Shown in pieces: positions 14,178-21,062 of a stretch of 27,253 nucleotides of DNA (the stretch's first letter is position 1; the number at the start of each line of letters is the position of its first letter). Below the pieces are notes generated by a model. The model was not told where the DNA came from. It worked only from the letters and a program-made list of their open reading frames with translations, and searched no databases. Made by a program: the position numbers and the translations under genes. Source of the DNA: Candidatus Microgenomates bacterium (GTDB lineage Bacteria > Patescibacteriota > Microgenomatia > 2-02-FULL-39-11); the NCBI GenBank assembly GCA_022866885.1, contig JALHWS010000093.1:1-27253 (forward strand). The letters run 5' to 3'.

Positions 14178-15162
14178 AAAAGATTTTTTCACCAAATTAT
14201 TCGGCGGATTAAGCAAGATGTTCCGCAAGCACGGGCTCCGGATAGCCGGAGTATTTCTTTTGGCTTTTACTTTATCGCTTTTTCCCTCGCCCAATGTTTA
14301 TTTCCAAACCGTCAAAAAAACCGGCGGGATTTTTATCCCGAAAGAGATTCCCTTACCTTCCCCCCCTCCGTATCCGGTAAACCAAACCGGAAAACTTCCG
14401 CCCAGTTTGAGTGCCGCCGCCATTTTGATTAAAGACTTGGGCTCGGGAGTGGTTATTTACGCTAAAGATGAAAAAACGCGTTTTCCTTCCGCTTCAACAA
14501 CTAAAATAATCGCTTCTTTGGTGGCTTTGGATAATTACAAACTGGATGATGTCATTACCGTTAAAAAAGTAATCAATGAAGGGAAAACCATGGGTCTGGT
14601 ACAGGGAGAAAAACTGACGTTTGAGTCACTCCTGTACGGCTCATTAGTCCACTCTGCCAATGACGCCACTTATGTCCTGGCGGACAATTTTCCCGGCGGG
14701 ACAGATAAATTTGTGGAGAAAATGAACGAGAAGGTAAAAAGTCTTGGTCTGACCGAGACAAATTTTACCAATCCGGTCGGCTTTGATGATTCCAAACATT
14801 ATACGACCGCTTCCGATTTGGCCAAACAGGCAGAAGTTGCGTTGAGTAACAAGACTATTGCTAAAATTGTCGGTACCAAAGCGATCACCGTCTCTGACGT
14901 CAATTTCACTTACTTCCATGAGTTGAAGAATGTTAATGAACTTTTGGGCAGGGTGGCCGGAGTCTCCGGTGTCAAAACCGGTTTTACCGGAAACGCCGGC
15001 GAAGTACTAGTGTCGGAGGTGAAGAAAAACGGCCAGACAGTCCTTTTAGTAATCTTAAAAAGCGCCGACCGTTTCGGGGAAACCACCAAACTGATCGACT
15101 GGGTATTCGGGAATTTCGTCTGGGTGCCTTTTATGGAGATTATTCCAGCCAGTCAGAAGTAA
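14170..15162 (+). CDS. dacA: D-alanyl-D-alanine carboxypeptidase (peptidase S11, DacA-like)
   Basis: A 330-aa serine peptidase of the penicillin-binding protein 5 type, which trims the terminal D-Ala of peptidoglycan stem peptides outside the membrane. The three active-site motifs are present: S109-T-T-K112, S162-A-N164 and K269-T-G271. An N-terminal membrane segment (LRIAGVFLLAFTLSLF) and a proline-rich linker (PLPSPPPYPV) anchor the domain. The C-terminal beta domain and amphipathic helix of PBP5 are absent, so anchoring must be N-terminal. Overlaps aspS by 8 nt, closing the recJ-aspS-dacA operon, and overlaps the converging gene by 23 nt. Confidence 0.93.
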   Translation: MAKKDFFTKLFGGLSKMFRKHGLRIAGVFLLAFTLSLFPSPNVYFQTVKKTGGIFIPKEIPLPSPPPYPVNQTGKLPPSLSAAAILIKDLGSGVVIYAKDEKTRFPSASTTKIIASLVALDNYKLDDVITVKKVINEGKTMGLVQGEKLTFESLLYGSLVHSANDATYVLADNFPGGTDKFVEKMNEKVKSLGLTETNFTNPVGFDDSKHYTTASDLAKQAEVALSNKTIAKIVGTKAITVSDVNFTYFHELKNVNELLGRVAGVSGVKTGFTGNAGEVLVSEVKKNGQTVLLVILKSADRFGETTKLIDWVFGNFVWVPFMEIIPASQK

Positions 15163-16195
15163 TCGCGGGCAAATAAGCCACAAAATTATTATCTCCCTCA
15201 AAAACAAAAATCGGTTGCAAATACATCTGTGGATTTTCACTGTCGTAATAAGCCAAATAAATATTTCTGATAACGATGTTATCGCGGCTGTTTCCTCCAA
15301 AATTGACGACTGTTGCCTTTCCCCCAATTAATTCTTCCCAGGCGGAAGCGGCTGATATCAACGGATAGGTGCCGAAATCGTCAAAGGCGATTGGCCAAAA
15401 AGTGTAGAAAAGCTCAATCACCTGGATTTTCTTGCCCGGGGTGTAAAGCGCATAATTGTAACTTTTGGAAAATTCCGGCGGCAGGATTTTCCACCCGTCA
15501 AGGTCTTGGCTGAAAAAATTGACTCTAACGGTATTGGCGGCTGAAAGACTGGAAGCTTCCCTAAAAGTTTTCTCTGACGGCTCGTAAGTCAAAAGTTCTG
15601 TGGTAATTTTGCCTTTGGCGATACTTTCATCAAACAAACCATTACTTCTGATATAGTTTGAAACATCTTCAACCGGTTGTTCTTTGTTATTGATTTGTCC
15701 CTCGGTGAAAATTTCCGGAGTTTTTTGGTAGTCGTATTTCAGCTGGAAGTTCATATTGACGATATCCAAAGAAAGCGTCCGTTTGTCATCGCGGGGATCG
15801 GTGAAATAATACATGGTTGAGGAGACGGTATTGGGTTCTTTGGTAAAATCGATTTTTGAGGCAAATTTCAGCGCCCGGTCAGGTGAAAGAAGAGTCGGTA
15901 GTTTTTTGGGCATGGCGTAAACCCGGCCGGCATCGGTTGATTCCGGAGGTTTCCCTTCAATATTTTCCAGGGTAAATATCAATCCGGCTGACTGGGTGGC
16001 GCCGATGGAAAAAATAGGTTTTGGCAGTTTATTAAACTTCATATTCGGCGGCGGAAGTACTGGAGGATGAGTCATCTTCCAGTATTGCACGCCGAAGGAA
16101 ATCAGGACTTTTAGGACGAGATAACCAATAAAGGCATAAAGGAGATATAAGATGAATTTTCGAAAGCCGATGGACATCTCCGTCAGATTGGCCAT
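15140..16195 (-). CDS. membrane-anchored protein of unknown function
   Basis: A 351-aa protein. One membrane segment (about residues 12-36) is followed by a proline-rich stretch (HPPVLPPPNMKFNKLPKP) and a ~290-residue domain predicted to be outside the membrane. I see no catalytic motif. The domain has regular beta-like segments and ends ...FVAYLPAITSDWLE. I do not recognise the family. The ATG at 16195 has a Shine-Dalgarno (AAGGA, 7 nt upstream) and a good promoter at 16216-16245. It diverges from gltX and its last 23 nt overlap dacA, which faces it. Confidence 0.75.
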   Translation of the reverse strand: MANLTEMSIGFRKFILYLLYAFIGYLVLKVLISFGVQYWKMTHPPVLPPPNMKFNKLPKPIFSIGATQSAGLIFTLENIEGKPPESTDAGRVYAMPKKLPTLLSPDRALKFASKIDFTKEPNTVSSTMYYFTDPRDDKRTLSLDIVNMNFQLKYDYQKTPEIFTEGQINNKEQPVEDVSNYIRSNGLFDESIAKGKITTELLTYEPSEKTFREASSLSAANTVRVNFFSQDLDGWKILPPEFSKSYNYALYTPGKKIQVIELFYTFWPIAFDDFGTYPLISAASAWEELIGGKATVVNFGGNSRDNIVIRNIYLAYYDSENPQMYLQPIFVFEGDNNFVAYLPAITSDWLE

Positions 16196-16212
16196 AAATA
16201 TATCCTTCTTAA

Positions 16213-16242
16213 TTGAGTATAAGCCAGAATCTATGTTAGAAT
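16213..16242 (+). promoter_or_regulatory. gltX promoter
   Basis: TTGAGT (16213-16218), 18-bp spacer, TAGAAT (16237-16242), then 7 nt to the gltX ATG. No Shine-Dalgarno, so a leaderless transcript is likely. It overlaps the minus-strand promoter, so the two probably compete. Confidence 0.6.
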
Positions 16243-16245
16243 CAA
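16216..16245 (-). promoter_or_regulatory. promoter of the 351-aa membrane protein gene
   Basis: Minus strand TTGATT (16245-16240), 18-bp spacer, TATACT (16221-16216). The transcript would carry a Shine-Dalgarno AAGGA 7 nt before the ATG at 16195. Confidence 0.6.
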
Positions 16246-16249
16246 CCTT

Positions 16250-17653
16250 ATGAATGAGGTTCGTGTCAGGATTGCCCCCTCACCCACAGGAGAAGATCTT
16301 CATATCGGTAATGTTTATACGGCACTTCTGAATTATATTTTCGCTAAAAAAAACAAAGGCAAGTTTATTGTCAGAATTGAGGACACCGACAGAACAAGAT
16401 TGGTTCCCGGAGCCGAGCAGCGGATACTGCAATCTTTGAAATGGTTCGGACTGGATAGCGATGAAGACCCTGACAAAGGCGGGCCGTATGCTCCTTACAG
16501 ACAATCCCAACGTTTGGATTTATACCGTCAATACGCGGAAAAATTAGTCGAAACGGGACATGCCTATTATAGTTTTTGTACGCCGGACAGACTGGATGAG
16601 ATGAGGAAAAAGCAGCAGGAGAAAAAAGAGCCGACTATTTATGACGGTTTATGCAAAAAAATTCCTAAAAACGAAGCGTTAGCCCGTTCAAAAAAGGAAA
16701 AATACGTCATCAGGTTAAATGTCCCGGATGTTGGGACTACCGAATTTACTGATTTAGTAAGGGGGAAAATATCTTTTGAAAACCGTTTGCTCGATGACCA
16801 GGTGCTTTTGAAATCAGACGGTTATCCTACTTACCATCTGGGAGTGGTGGTTGATGATTACCTCATGAAAATTTCCCATGTGATCCGGGCTGAAGAGTGG
16901 ATTTCATCAACGCCAAAGCACGTTCTGATATACCAGTATCTGGGTTGGCCTTTGCCTGTTTTTGCCCACGGTCCGATTTTGAGAAATCCCGACCGGAGCA
17001 AACTTTCCAAACGCAAAAATCCGGTTTGGGCTTCCTGGTATCGTAAACAGGGGTATCTACCGGAGGCAATCCTGAACTTTTTGGCTTTGATGGGTTGGTC
17101 TATGCCGGATGGCAGGGAAATTTTTTCACTCACAGAAATGGCGGAAAATTTCCGGTTGGAAGAAGTTAAACCGGCCGGTCCGACTTTCAATTTGGAAAAA
17201 CTGGATTGGTTAAATGGAGAATATATGAGAAAGATGTCAAAAGCGGCATTACAAACAAAAATTGTTGAATTTATCGGAGATAAATATTCGTCTGATCTGG
17301 TTGGAAAAACCATTCCGCTTGTTCAGGAAAGGATAAAAAAACTCTCGGATTATCTGCCTTTGGCCGGATTTTTCTTCAACAGTCCGAAAGATTATGAAAT
17401 TGATTTGTCCAAAAATCGCAGTTTATTATCCAATATCCATCAGAAGTTATCAGCGGTTAGCGATTGGAAAGCGGATTCCATCGGGAAATCGATGCAGGAT
17501 CTGGCACAAGAGTTGAAAATCCCTAACAGCAAATTTTTCATGATTCTTCGCGTCGCCGTCACCGGCAAAAAAATCTCTCCACCCTTAAACGAATCAATGG
17601 AAATACTAGGGAAAGACGAAACATTATCCCGCTTATCTCAAATTTCTAAATGA
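16250..17653 (+). CDS. gltX: glutamate-tRNA ligase
   Basis: A 467-aa class I synthetase that attaches glutamate to tRNA. Seen: RIAPSPTGEDLHIGN with the HIGH-like H18-I-G-N21, IVRIEDTDRTR, the segment VVDDYLMKISHVIRAEEW before the KMSKS loop, which reads SKLSKRK (residues 250-256), and a helical anticodon-binding C-terminus (VQERIKKLSDYLPLAGFF to FFMILRVAVTGKK). Length is normal for bacterial GluRS. Whether it also charges tRNA-Gln is not visible. Its stop overlaps the start of rdgB by 4 nt (ATGA). Confidence 0.96.
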   Translation: MNEVRVRIAPSPTGEDLHIGNVYTALLNYIFAKKNKGKFIVRIEDTDRTRLVPGAEQRILQSLKWFGLDSDEDPDKGGPYAPYRQSQRLDLYRQYAEKLVETGHAYYSFCTPDRLDEMRKKQQEKKEPTIYDGLCKKIPKNEALARSKKEKYVIRLNVPDVGTTEFTDLVRGKISFENRLLDDQVLLKSDGYPTYHLGVVVDDYLMKISHVIRAEEWISSTPKHVLIYQYLGWPLPVFAHGPILRNPDRSKLSKRKNPVWASWYRKQGYLPEAILNFLALMGWSMPDGREIFSLTEMAENFRLEEVKPAGPTFNLEKLDWLNGEYMRKMSKAALQTKIVEFIGDKYSSDLVGKTIPLVQERIKKLSDYLPLAGFFFNSPKDYEIDLSKNRSLLSNIHQKLSAVSDWKADSIGKSMQDLAQELKIPNSKFFMILRVAVTGKKISPPLNESMEILGKDETLSRLSQISK

Positions 17654-18243
17654 AGCAGTTAGTTATTGCCACGAGAAATAAGGGGAAAATCAGGGAGATC
17701 CGAAAAATCCTATCCGATATTCCGGTTAAGATATTATCGCTTGATGATGTTGGCTTCCGAAGAGAATTAAAAGAAACCGGTAAAACTTACGAAGAGAATG
17801 CGCGGATAAAAGCAGAGACCGTTGGAAAAAAGACCGGACTTTTGACCCTGGGGGAAGACTCGGGATTGGAGATAGACGCCCTCGGCGGAAAACCCGGCCT
17901 TTATTCCGCCAGGCACCGCAAAGGAACTGACACTGACAAGCTAAATAAACTTCTCCGGGATTTGAAAGGCTTTCCAAAAGAGAAAAGAACCGCCAAATAT
18001 GTCGCGGTTGTTGCCGTTTACAATCCACAAAACAAAAAGACATATGTATTTAAGGGAGAAAGCCACGGTCAAATAACGGACAAACCCCAAGGAACAAACG
18101 GTTTCGGCTACGACCCGATTTTTTACAATTTTGATTTAGGAAAAACTAACGCTCAAGCTTTTGAGGAAGAAAAAAATAGAGTCAGCCATCGGGCAAGGGC
18201 ATTAGAAAAAGCAAAAAGAATGTTGTTTATATTGTCATCCTGA
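17650..18243 (+). CDS. rdgB: XTP/dITP diphosphatase (RdgB/HAM1 family)
   Basis: A 197-aa nucleotide pool sanitising enzyme that hydrolyses deaminated purine triphosphates such as dITP and XTP. Seen: IATRNKGKIREI, the substrate- and metal-binding GEDSGLEIDALGGKPGLYSA with the following RH, GTNGFGYDPIF and the C-terminal SHRARALEKA. Overlaps gltX by 4 nt, so they are translationally coupled. The final codons and the stop (TTG-TCA-TCC-TGA) belong to a palindromic repeat that begins at 18234, which means the repeat set the present end of the gene. Confidence 0.95.
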   Translation: MKQLVIATRNKGKIREIRKILSDIPVKILSLDDVGFRRELKETGKTYEENARIKAETVGKKTGLLTLGEDSGLEIDALGGKPGLYSARHRKGTDTDKLNKLLRDLKGFPKEKRTAKYVAVVAVYNPQNKKTYVFKGESHGQITDKPQGTNGFGYDPIFYNFDLGKTNAQAFEEEKNRVSHRARALEKAKRMLFILSS

Positions 18244-18308
18244 ACTTGTTTCAGGATCTAAGCAGGATTTCGCTAAGGTTCAAGATGCCGAAACGAGTTC
18301 GGCATGAC
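18234..18308. repeat. compound GTCAT...ATGAC palindromic element
   Basis: Begins GTCAT (18234) and ends ATGAC (18308). Near its ends are hairpins ATCCTGAA-CTTGT-TTCAGGAT (18237-18257) and ATGCCGAA-ACGAG-TTCGGCAT (18285-18305), joined by a 27-nt unpaired middle. Fills most of the gap between rdgB and era, which converge, and supplies the rdgB stop codon. The GTCATCCTGAA...TTCAGGATCT wording resembles repeats scattered through many bacterial genomes. Confidence 0.85.
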
Positions 18309-18321
18309 GTTGTAACCATTA

Positions 18322-19182
18322 TCATAAGACATCAAACCAGTGAGGATTGCTTTCGACTGTCAGATCCAAATATATTTTTTTGTTGGTGGCCGTTTCCAAT
18401 TCTTTTCTCGCTGCCATGCCGATTTCTTTAACCATCCGGCCGTTTTCACCGATAATCATTCTCCGGTAACGGTCGGAACTCGTGATAATCCGAGCTTTAA
18501 TATAAGTTGAATTGTTAGCTCTTTCCTTTATTTCATCAACTTCCGTCATTATTGTGTAAGGAAGTTCTTTCCTCAAGAAAAGAAAGGCTTTTTCGCGGAT
18601 GATTTCGGAAAGAAAAGTCTTACTGTCCATATTCAGCGCCGGTGTAGGACGGCCGGAGTTATCAACGATTTGTTCGCCTTCCGGCAGAAATTCAAAAATC
18701 GCGTCCAGCAAATAATTTAAGTTTGATTTGTATAGGGCGGAGATATAGACGGTTTTATTAAACTCTTCTTCGAGGAATTTATAATGGGGTAGAAAAGAAG
18801 GCTTCTTGATATCGGTTTTATTAATCGCCAGAATTTTCGGAGCATCCATTTTCCTGATAATTCCTAAAATCTTATTTTCCTCTATATCCCTTTCTCTGCT
18901 ATGGTCAACAATATAGACAATGACACTGACTCCTTCTTTCAAAGTCTTCTCGGCAATCGGATTGATCTTTTTGGAAACCGGGTCATTAACTTTACCGAAG
19001 ATTCCGGGGGTGTCGATAAAAATTATCTGTCCCCTCTCGTCTTCATAAACGGCTTGGATCGGAATACGGGTGGTTTGCGGTTTGGGTGAAGTGATGGAAA
19101 CTTTTTGACCCAAAAGGTTATTCAGCAAAGTTGACTTGCCGCTGTTGGGACGACCGATGAGTGCTACGTATCCGCTTTTCAT
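18322..19182 (-). CDS. era: GTPase Era
   Basis: A 286-aa GTPase that binds 16S rRNA and helps 30S subunit maturation. Seen: G1 GRPNSGKST (residues 10-18), switch region PKPQTTRIPIQAV, G3 DTPG (57-60), G4 AINKTD, G5 SALY, and a C-terminal KH RNA-binding domain (MIIGENGRMVKEIGMAARKE). The ATG at 19182 gives the standard N-terminus MKSGYVALIG. An in-frame GTG at 19224 would add 14 residues, but it lies inside the structured element at 19211-19277, so I prefer 19182. No clear promoter or Shine-Dalgarno is visible. Confidence 0.95.
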   Translation of the reverse strand: MKSGYVALIGRPNSGKSTLLNNLLGQKVSITSPKPQTTRIPIQAVYEDERGQIIFIDTPGIFGKVNDPVSKKINPIAEKTLKEGVSVIVYIVDHSRERDIEENKILGIIRKMDAPKILAINKTDIKKPSFLPHYKFLEEEFNKTVYISALYKSNLNYLLDAIFEFLPEGEQIVDNSGRPTPALNMDSKTFLSEIIREKAFLFLRKELPYTIMTEVDEIKERANNSTYIKARIITSSDRYRRMIIGENGRMVKEIGMAARKELETATNKKIYLDLTVESNPHWFDVL

Positions 19183-19210
19183 AATTTTGCCATTTTCTGC
19201 TCGTTTCTTG

Positions 19211-19277
19211 ACCCCATACAACACTTACCTCCTCCCGAGGTCTACGTCCTCGCGTCGGAGGGGCGTGTATACGGGGT
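19211..19277. repeat. structured element, copy A (covarying multi-helix fold)
   Basis: Four nested helices. P1 is 19211-19215 with 19273-19277 (extendable to G19210-C19278). P2 is 19222-19224 with 19265-19267. P3 is 19228-19232 with 19257-19261. P4 is 19236-19240 with 19248-19252, plus a pair 19235-19254. The apex is a TAC triloop closed by 19242-19246. The internal loops TTA/GGC and the segment TATAC are identical in copy B at 22287-22354, while every helix difference between copies keeps pairing. Coding strand unknown; lies between era and a divergent small gene. Confidence 0.85.
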
Positions 19278-19281
19278 CTGC

Positions 19282-19310
19282 GGAGTTAGAAGCTTTCAGC
19301 TTCTAACTCC
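19282..19310. repeat. perfect 13-bp inverted repeat next to a promoter
   Basis: GGAGTTAGAAGCT, loop TTC, AGCTTCTAACTCC. The right arm ends exactly where the -35 box TTGACA (19311) begins. No T-run on either side, so not a typical terminator. May be an operator or part of a compound repeat with the structured element just upstream. Confidence 0.85.
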
Positions 19311-19340
19311 TTGACAAATTATACACTTCTGCTTTAGGAT
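19311..19340 (+). promoter_or_regulatory. promoter of the small membrane protein gene
   Basis: TTGACA (19311-19316), 18-bp spacer, TAGGAT (19335-19340). An ATG immediately after the -10 (19341) cannot be in the transcript; the next in-frame ATG at 19350 lies 9 nt downstream and fits a leaderless start. Confidence 0.65.
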
Positions 19341-19349
19341 ATGGGTAGT

Positions 19350-19592
19350 ATGAAAAAGTGGTGGGAGAAATTTTACAAAGAAAATAAAGCGATTGTCTGG
19401 GCGGCGGTTGTTGCAATCATTATCTCTTTAGGAGTCTTGATCAAAGCCAAAGACGAAGTGACCCGCTTTACCCTGATTATGCCGGTCTTCGCCGGCTTTA
19501 TCCTTTTTTCGATCCTGATGACTTCCGATGAAGAATTGGAAGAAGAGGAAAAAGAAGAAAAGAAATCCCCCAAAAAGCGGTCAAGAAAGTGA
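19350..19592 (+). CDS. small two-pass membrane protein, unknown function
   Basis: An 80-aa protein with two membrane segments (AIVWAAVVAIIISLGVLIKA and FTLIMPVFAGFILFSILM) and a highly charged tail that is acidic then basic (DEELEEEEKEEKKSPKKRSRK read in two parts). Starts at ATG 19350, because the promoter -10 ends at 19340. No family recognised. The 3' end overlaps the converging serS by 12 bp. Confidence 0.7.
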   Translation: MKKWWEKFYKENKAIVWAAVVAIIISLGVLIKAKDEVTRFTLIMPVFAGFILFSILMTSDEELEEEEKEEKKSPKKRSRK

Positions 19593-20846
19593 AATTTTAT
19601 CCACTCCCGTATACTGGCGTAAAATTTCCGGTACGGTCACGCTGCCGTCTTTGTTTTGGTAATTCTCCAAAATGGCAATCAGAATCCGGGGAGATGCCAC
19701 CGCGGTATTGTTTAACGAATGGGTAAATAAGATTTTCCCCTCTTTGGTTTTGTACCGGATATTCAGTCTCCTTGTCTGGAAATCGCCCATGAAAGAATTG
19801 GACATGGTTTCGCCATAAGCCTGCCTCCCCGGCATCCAGGTTTCGATATCGTATTTCTTCACCTGCGGTTCGCCCATATCACCTGTACACATCAGCATCA
19901 CTCTATAAGGAAGCTTCAGATCCTGCAGAATACTTTCGGCGTTCTGGAGTAATTCCTCATGGAGCTTTAAGGAATTTTCATAATCATTTGTGGTTATGAT
20001 CACCTGTTCGATCTTGTTAAACTGGTGCAGCCGGTAAAGGCCTTTGGTATCTTTGCCGTAACTGCCTGCTTCACTTCGGAAACAGGGAGAAAAAGCGACA
20101 AATTTTTTCGGCAGATCTTTTTCAGGTAAAACTTCACCGGAATAATAAGCGGTCACCGGCACTTCGGCTGTCCCTGCCAGATAAATATCGTCTTTTTCCA
20201 GGTGGTAAACCTCATCTCTTCCCCATGGCAGCTGTCCGTTTCCGATCAAAGAGAATTCCTTTACCAAAGACGGGGCAATCAAAGGAGTGTAACCTTTTTT
20301 AATCAGTTTCTGATAGGTATAAAAAAGGATAGCCAGTTCCATCACCGCCGCTTCGTTTTTCAAAAAATATGTCCGGAAACCGCCAACCTTCACTCCCCTT
20401 TCAAAATCCACGAGATCCAGTTTCTTGGCTAAAGCGAGATGGTCTTGTGGAGTGAAATCAAACTTCGGCAACTCTCCCCATTTCTTTATTTCGACATTCC
20501 CGCTGGCGTCTTTCCCCACCGGAACACTCTTATCCGGCACATTTGGCACCTGCAGCATCAGTTCTTTATATTCTTTCTCAATAATTCCCAACTCTTCTTC
20601 TAATGTCTTAATTTCATCTTTTAACTGTCTGCCTTCGTTTTTGGATTTGGGATTTTGTCCGCCAGCTGGCGGATTGAATTTTGAATTTTTATTTCTAATC
20701 GCTCTCTTCTCCTCAATCTCTCCAATCAGCTTCCGTCTCTTTTCATCCACTACAAGCAACCGATCCAGATCCACCTTCCGGTTTTTATCAGCCGCTGCTT
20801 TTTTTACTAATTCCTTATTTTCCCTGATGTATTTAATATCAAGCAT
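19581..20846 (-). CDS. serS: serine-tRNA ligase with repeat-encoded arm insertion
   Basis: A 421-aa class II synthetase that charges tRNA-Ser. Seen: an N-terminal two-helix arm that grips the tRNA (about residues 30-100), GTAEVPVTAYY, FSPCFRSEAGSYGKDTKG (motif 2), RLHQFNKIEQ, and the motif 3 region NNTAVASPRILIAILENYQ. At the tip of the arm, residues 54-71 (NSKFNPPAGGQNPKSKNE) look unlike the usual helical sequence. NPPAGG is encoded by a perfect 16-bp palindrome at 20658-20673. Being at the exposed turn, the insertion is probably tolerated. Promoter at 20859-20886. Confidence 0.95.
   Translation of the reverse strand: MLDIKYIRENKELVKKAAADKNRKVDLDRLLVVDEKRRKLIGEIEEKRAIRNKNSKFNPPAGGQNPKSKNEGRQLKDEIKTLEEELGIIEKEYKELMLQVPNVPDKSVPVGKDASGNVEIKKWGELPKFDFTPQDHLALAKKLDLVDFERGVKVGGFRTYFLKNEAAVMELAILFYTYQKLIKKGYTPLIAPSLVKEFSLIGNGQLPWGRDEVYHLEKDDIYLAGTAEVPVTAYYSGEVLPEKDLPKKFVAFSPCFRSEAGSYGKDTKGLYRLHQFNKIEQVIITTNDYENSLKLHEELLQNAESILQDLKLPYRVMLMCTGDMGEPQVKKYDIETWMPGRQAYGETMSNSFMGDFQTRRLNIRYKTKEGKILFTHSLNNTAVASPRILIAILENYQNKDGSVTVPEILRQYTGVDKISLS
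20658..20673. repeat. 16-bp palindrome inside the serS coding sequence
   Basis: TCCGCCAGCTGGCGGA, a perfect palindrome. It differs by one base from the palindrome at 20928-20943 in the intergenic repeat upstream of serS. Flanked by AT-rich TTTTG/GAATT runs. Stays in frame and encodes residues 58-63 (NPPAGG). Confidence 0.9.
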
Positions 20847-20858
20847 ACAAACAAAAAA

Positions 20859-20886
20859 AGTCTAACATATAACTGATTCTTGTCAA
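20859..20886 (-). promoter_or_regulatory. serS promoter
   Basis: Minus strand TTGACA (20886-20881), 16-bp spacer, TAGACT (20864-20859), 12 nt before the ATG at 20846. No Shine-Dalgarno. Confidence 0.55.
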
Positions 20887-20916
20887 GAGTAACCGTCCGT
20901 GAGCTTCCGAAGAAAA

Positions 20917-21003
20917 TGTCATTGCGATCCGCCGGCTGGCGGAGAAGCAATCCCGTCGGGATCGCCACGGGACGCACCGGCTAGTGCATCCCTCGCGATG
21001 ACA
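20917..21003. repeat. compound TGTCAT...ATGACA palindromic element
   Basis: Terminal inverted repeats TGTCATTGCGA (20917-20927) and TCGCGATGACA (20993-21003) match at 10 of 11 positions. Inside are three hairpins: TCCGCCGGCTGGCGGA (20928-20943), ATCCCG-T-CGGGAT (20950-20962), and GGGACGCAC/GTGCATCCC (20969-20992). The overall layout, terminal (T)GTCAT/ATGAC(A) around several hairpins, is the same as at 18234-18308. No transposase is nearby. Fills most of the 216-bp gap between serS and the protease gene. Confidence 0.85.
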
Positions 21004-21020
21004 GAGTTTTGTCAAGATCA

Positions 21021-21049
21021 TTGACAGCCTTATTTCCTTCTGTTACTCT
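21021..21049 (+). promoter_or_regulatory. protease gene promoter
   Basis: TTGACA (21021-21026), 17-bp spacer, TACTCT (21044-21049), 13 nt before the ATG at 21063. Confidence 0.6.
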
Positions 21050-21062
21050 TCATTTGCTACCT

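Noticed and set aside
19211..19277. Integron attC site
   Set aside because: Terminal motifs do not fit RYYYAAC/GTTRRRY, no integrase or cassette pattern is visible, and the multiple small symmetrical internal loops are unlike attC.
19282..19310. Rho-independent terminator
   Set aside because: No T-run follows the stem on either strand and it directly abuts a promoter.
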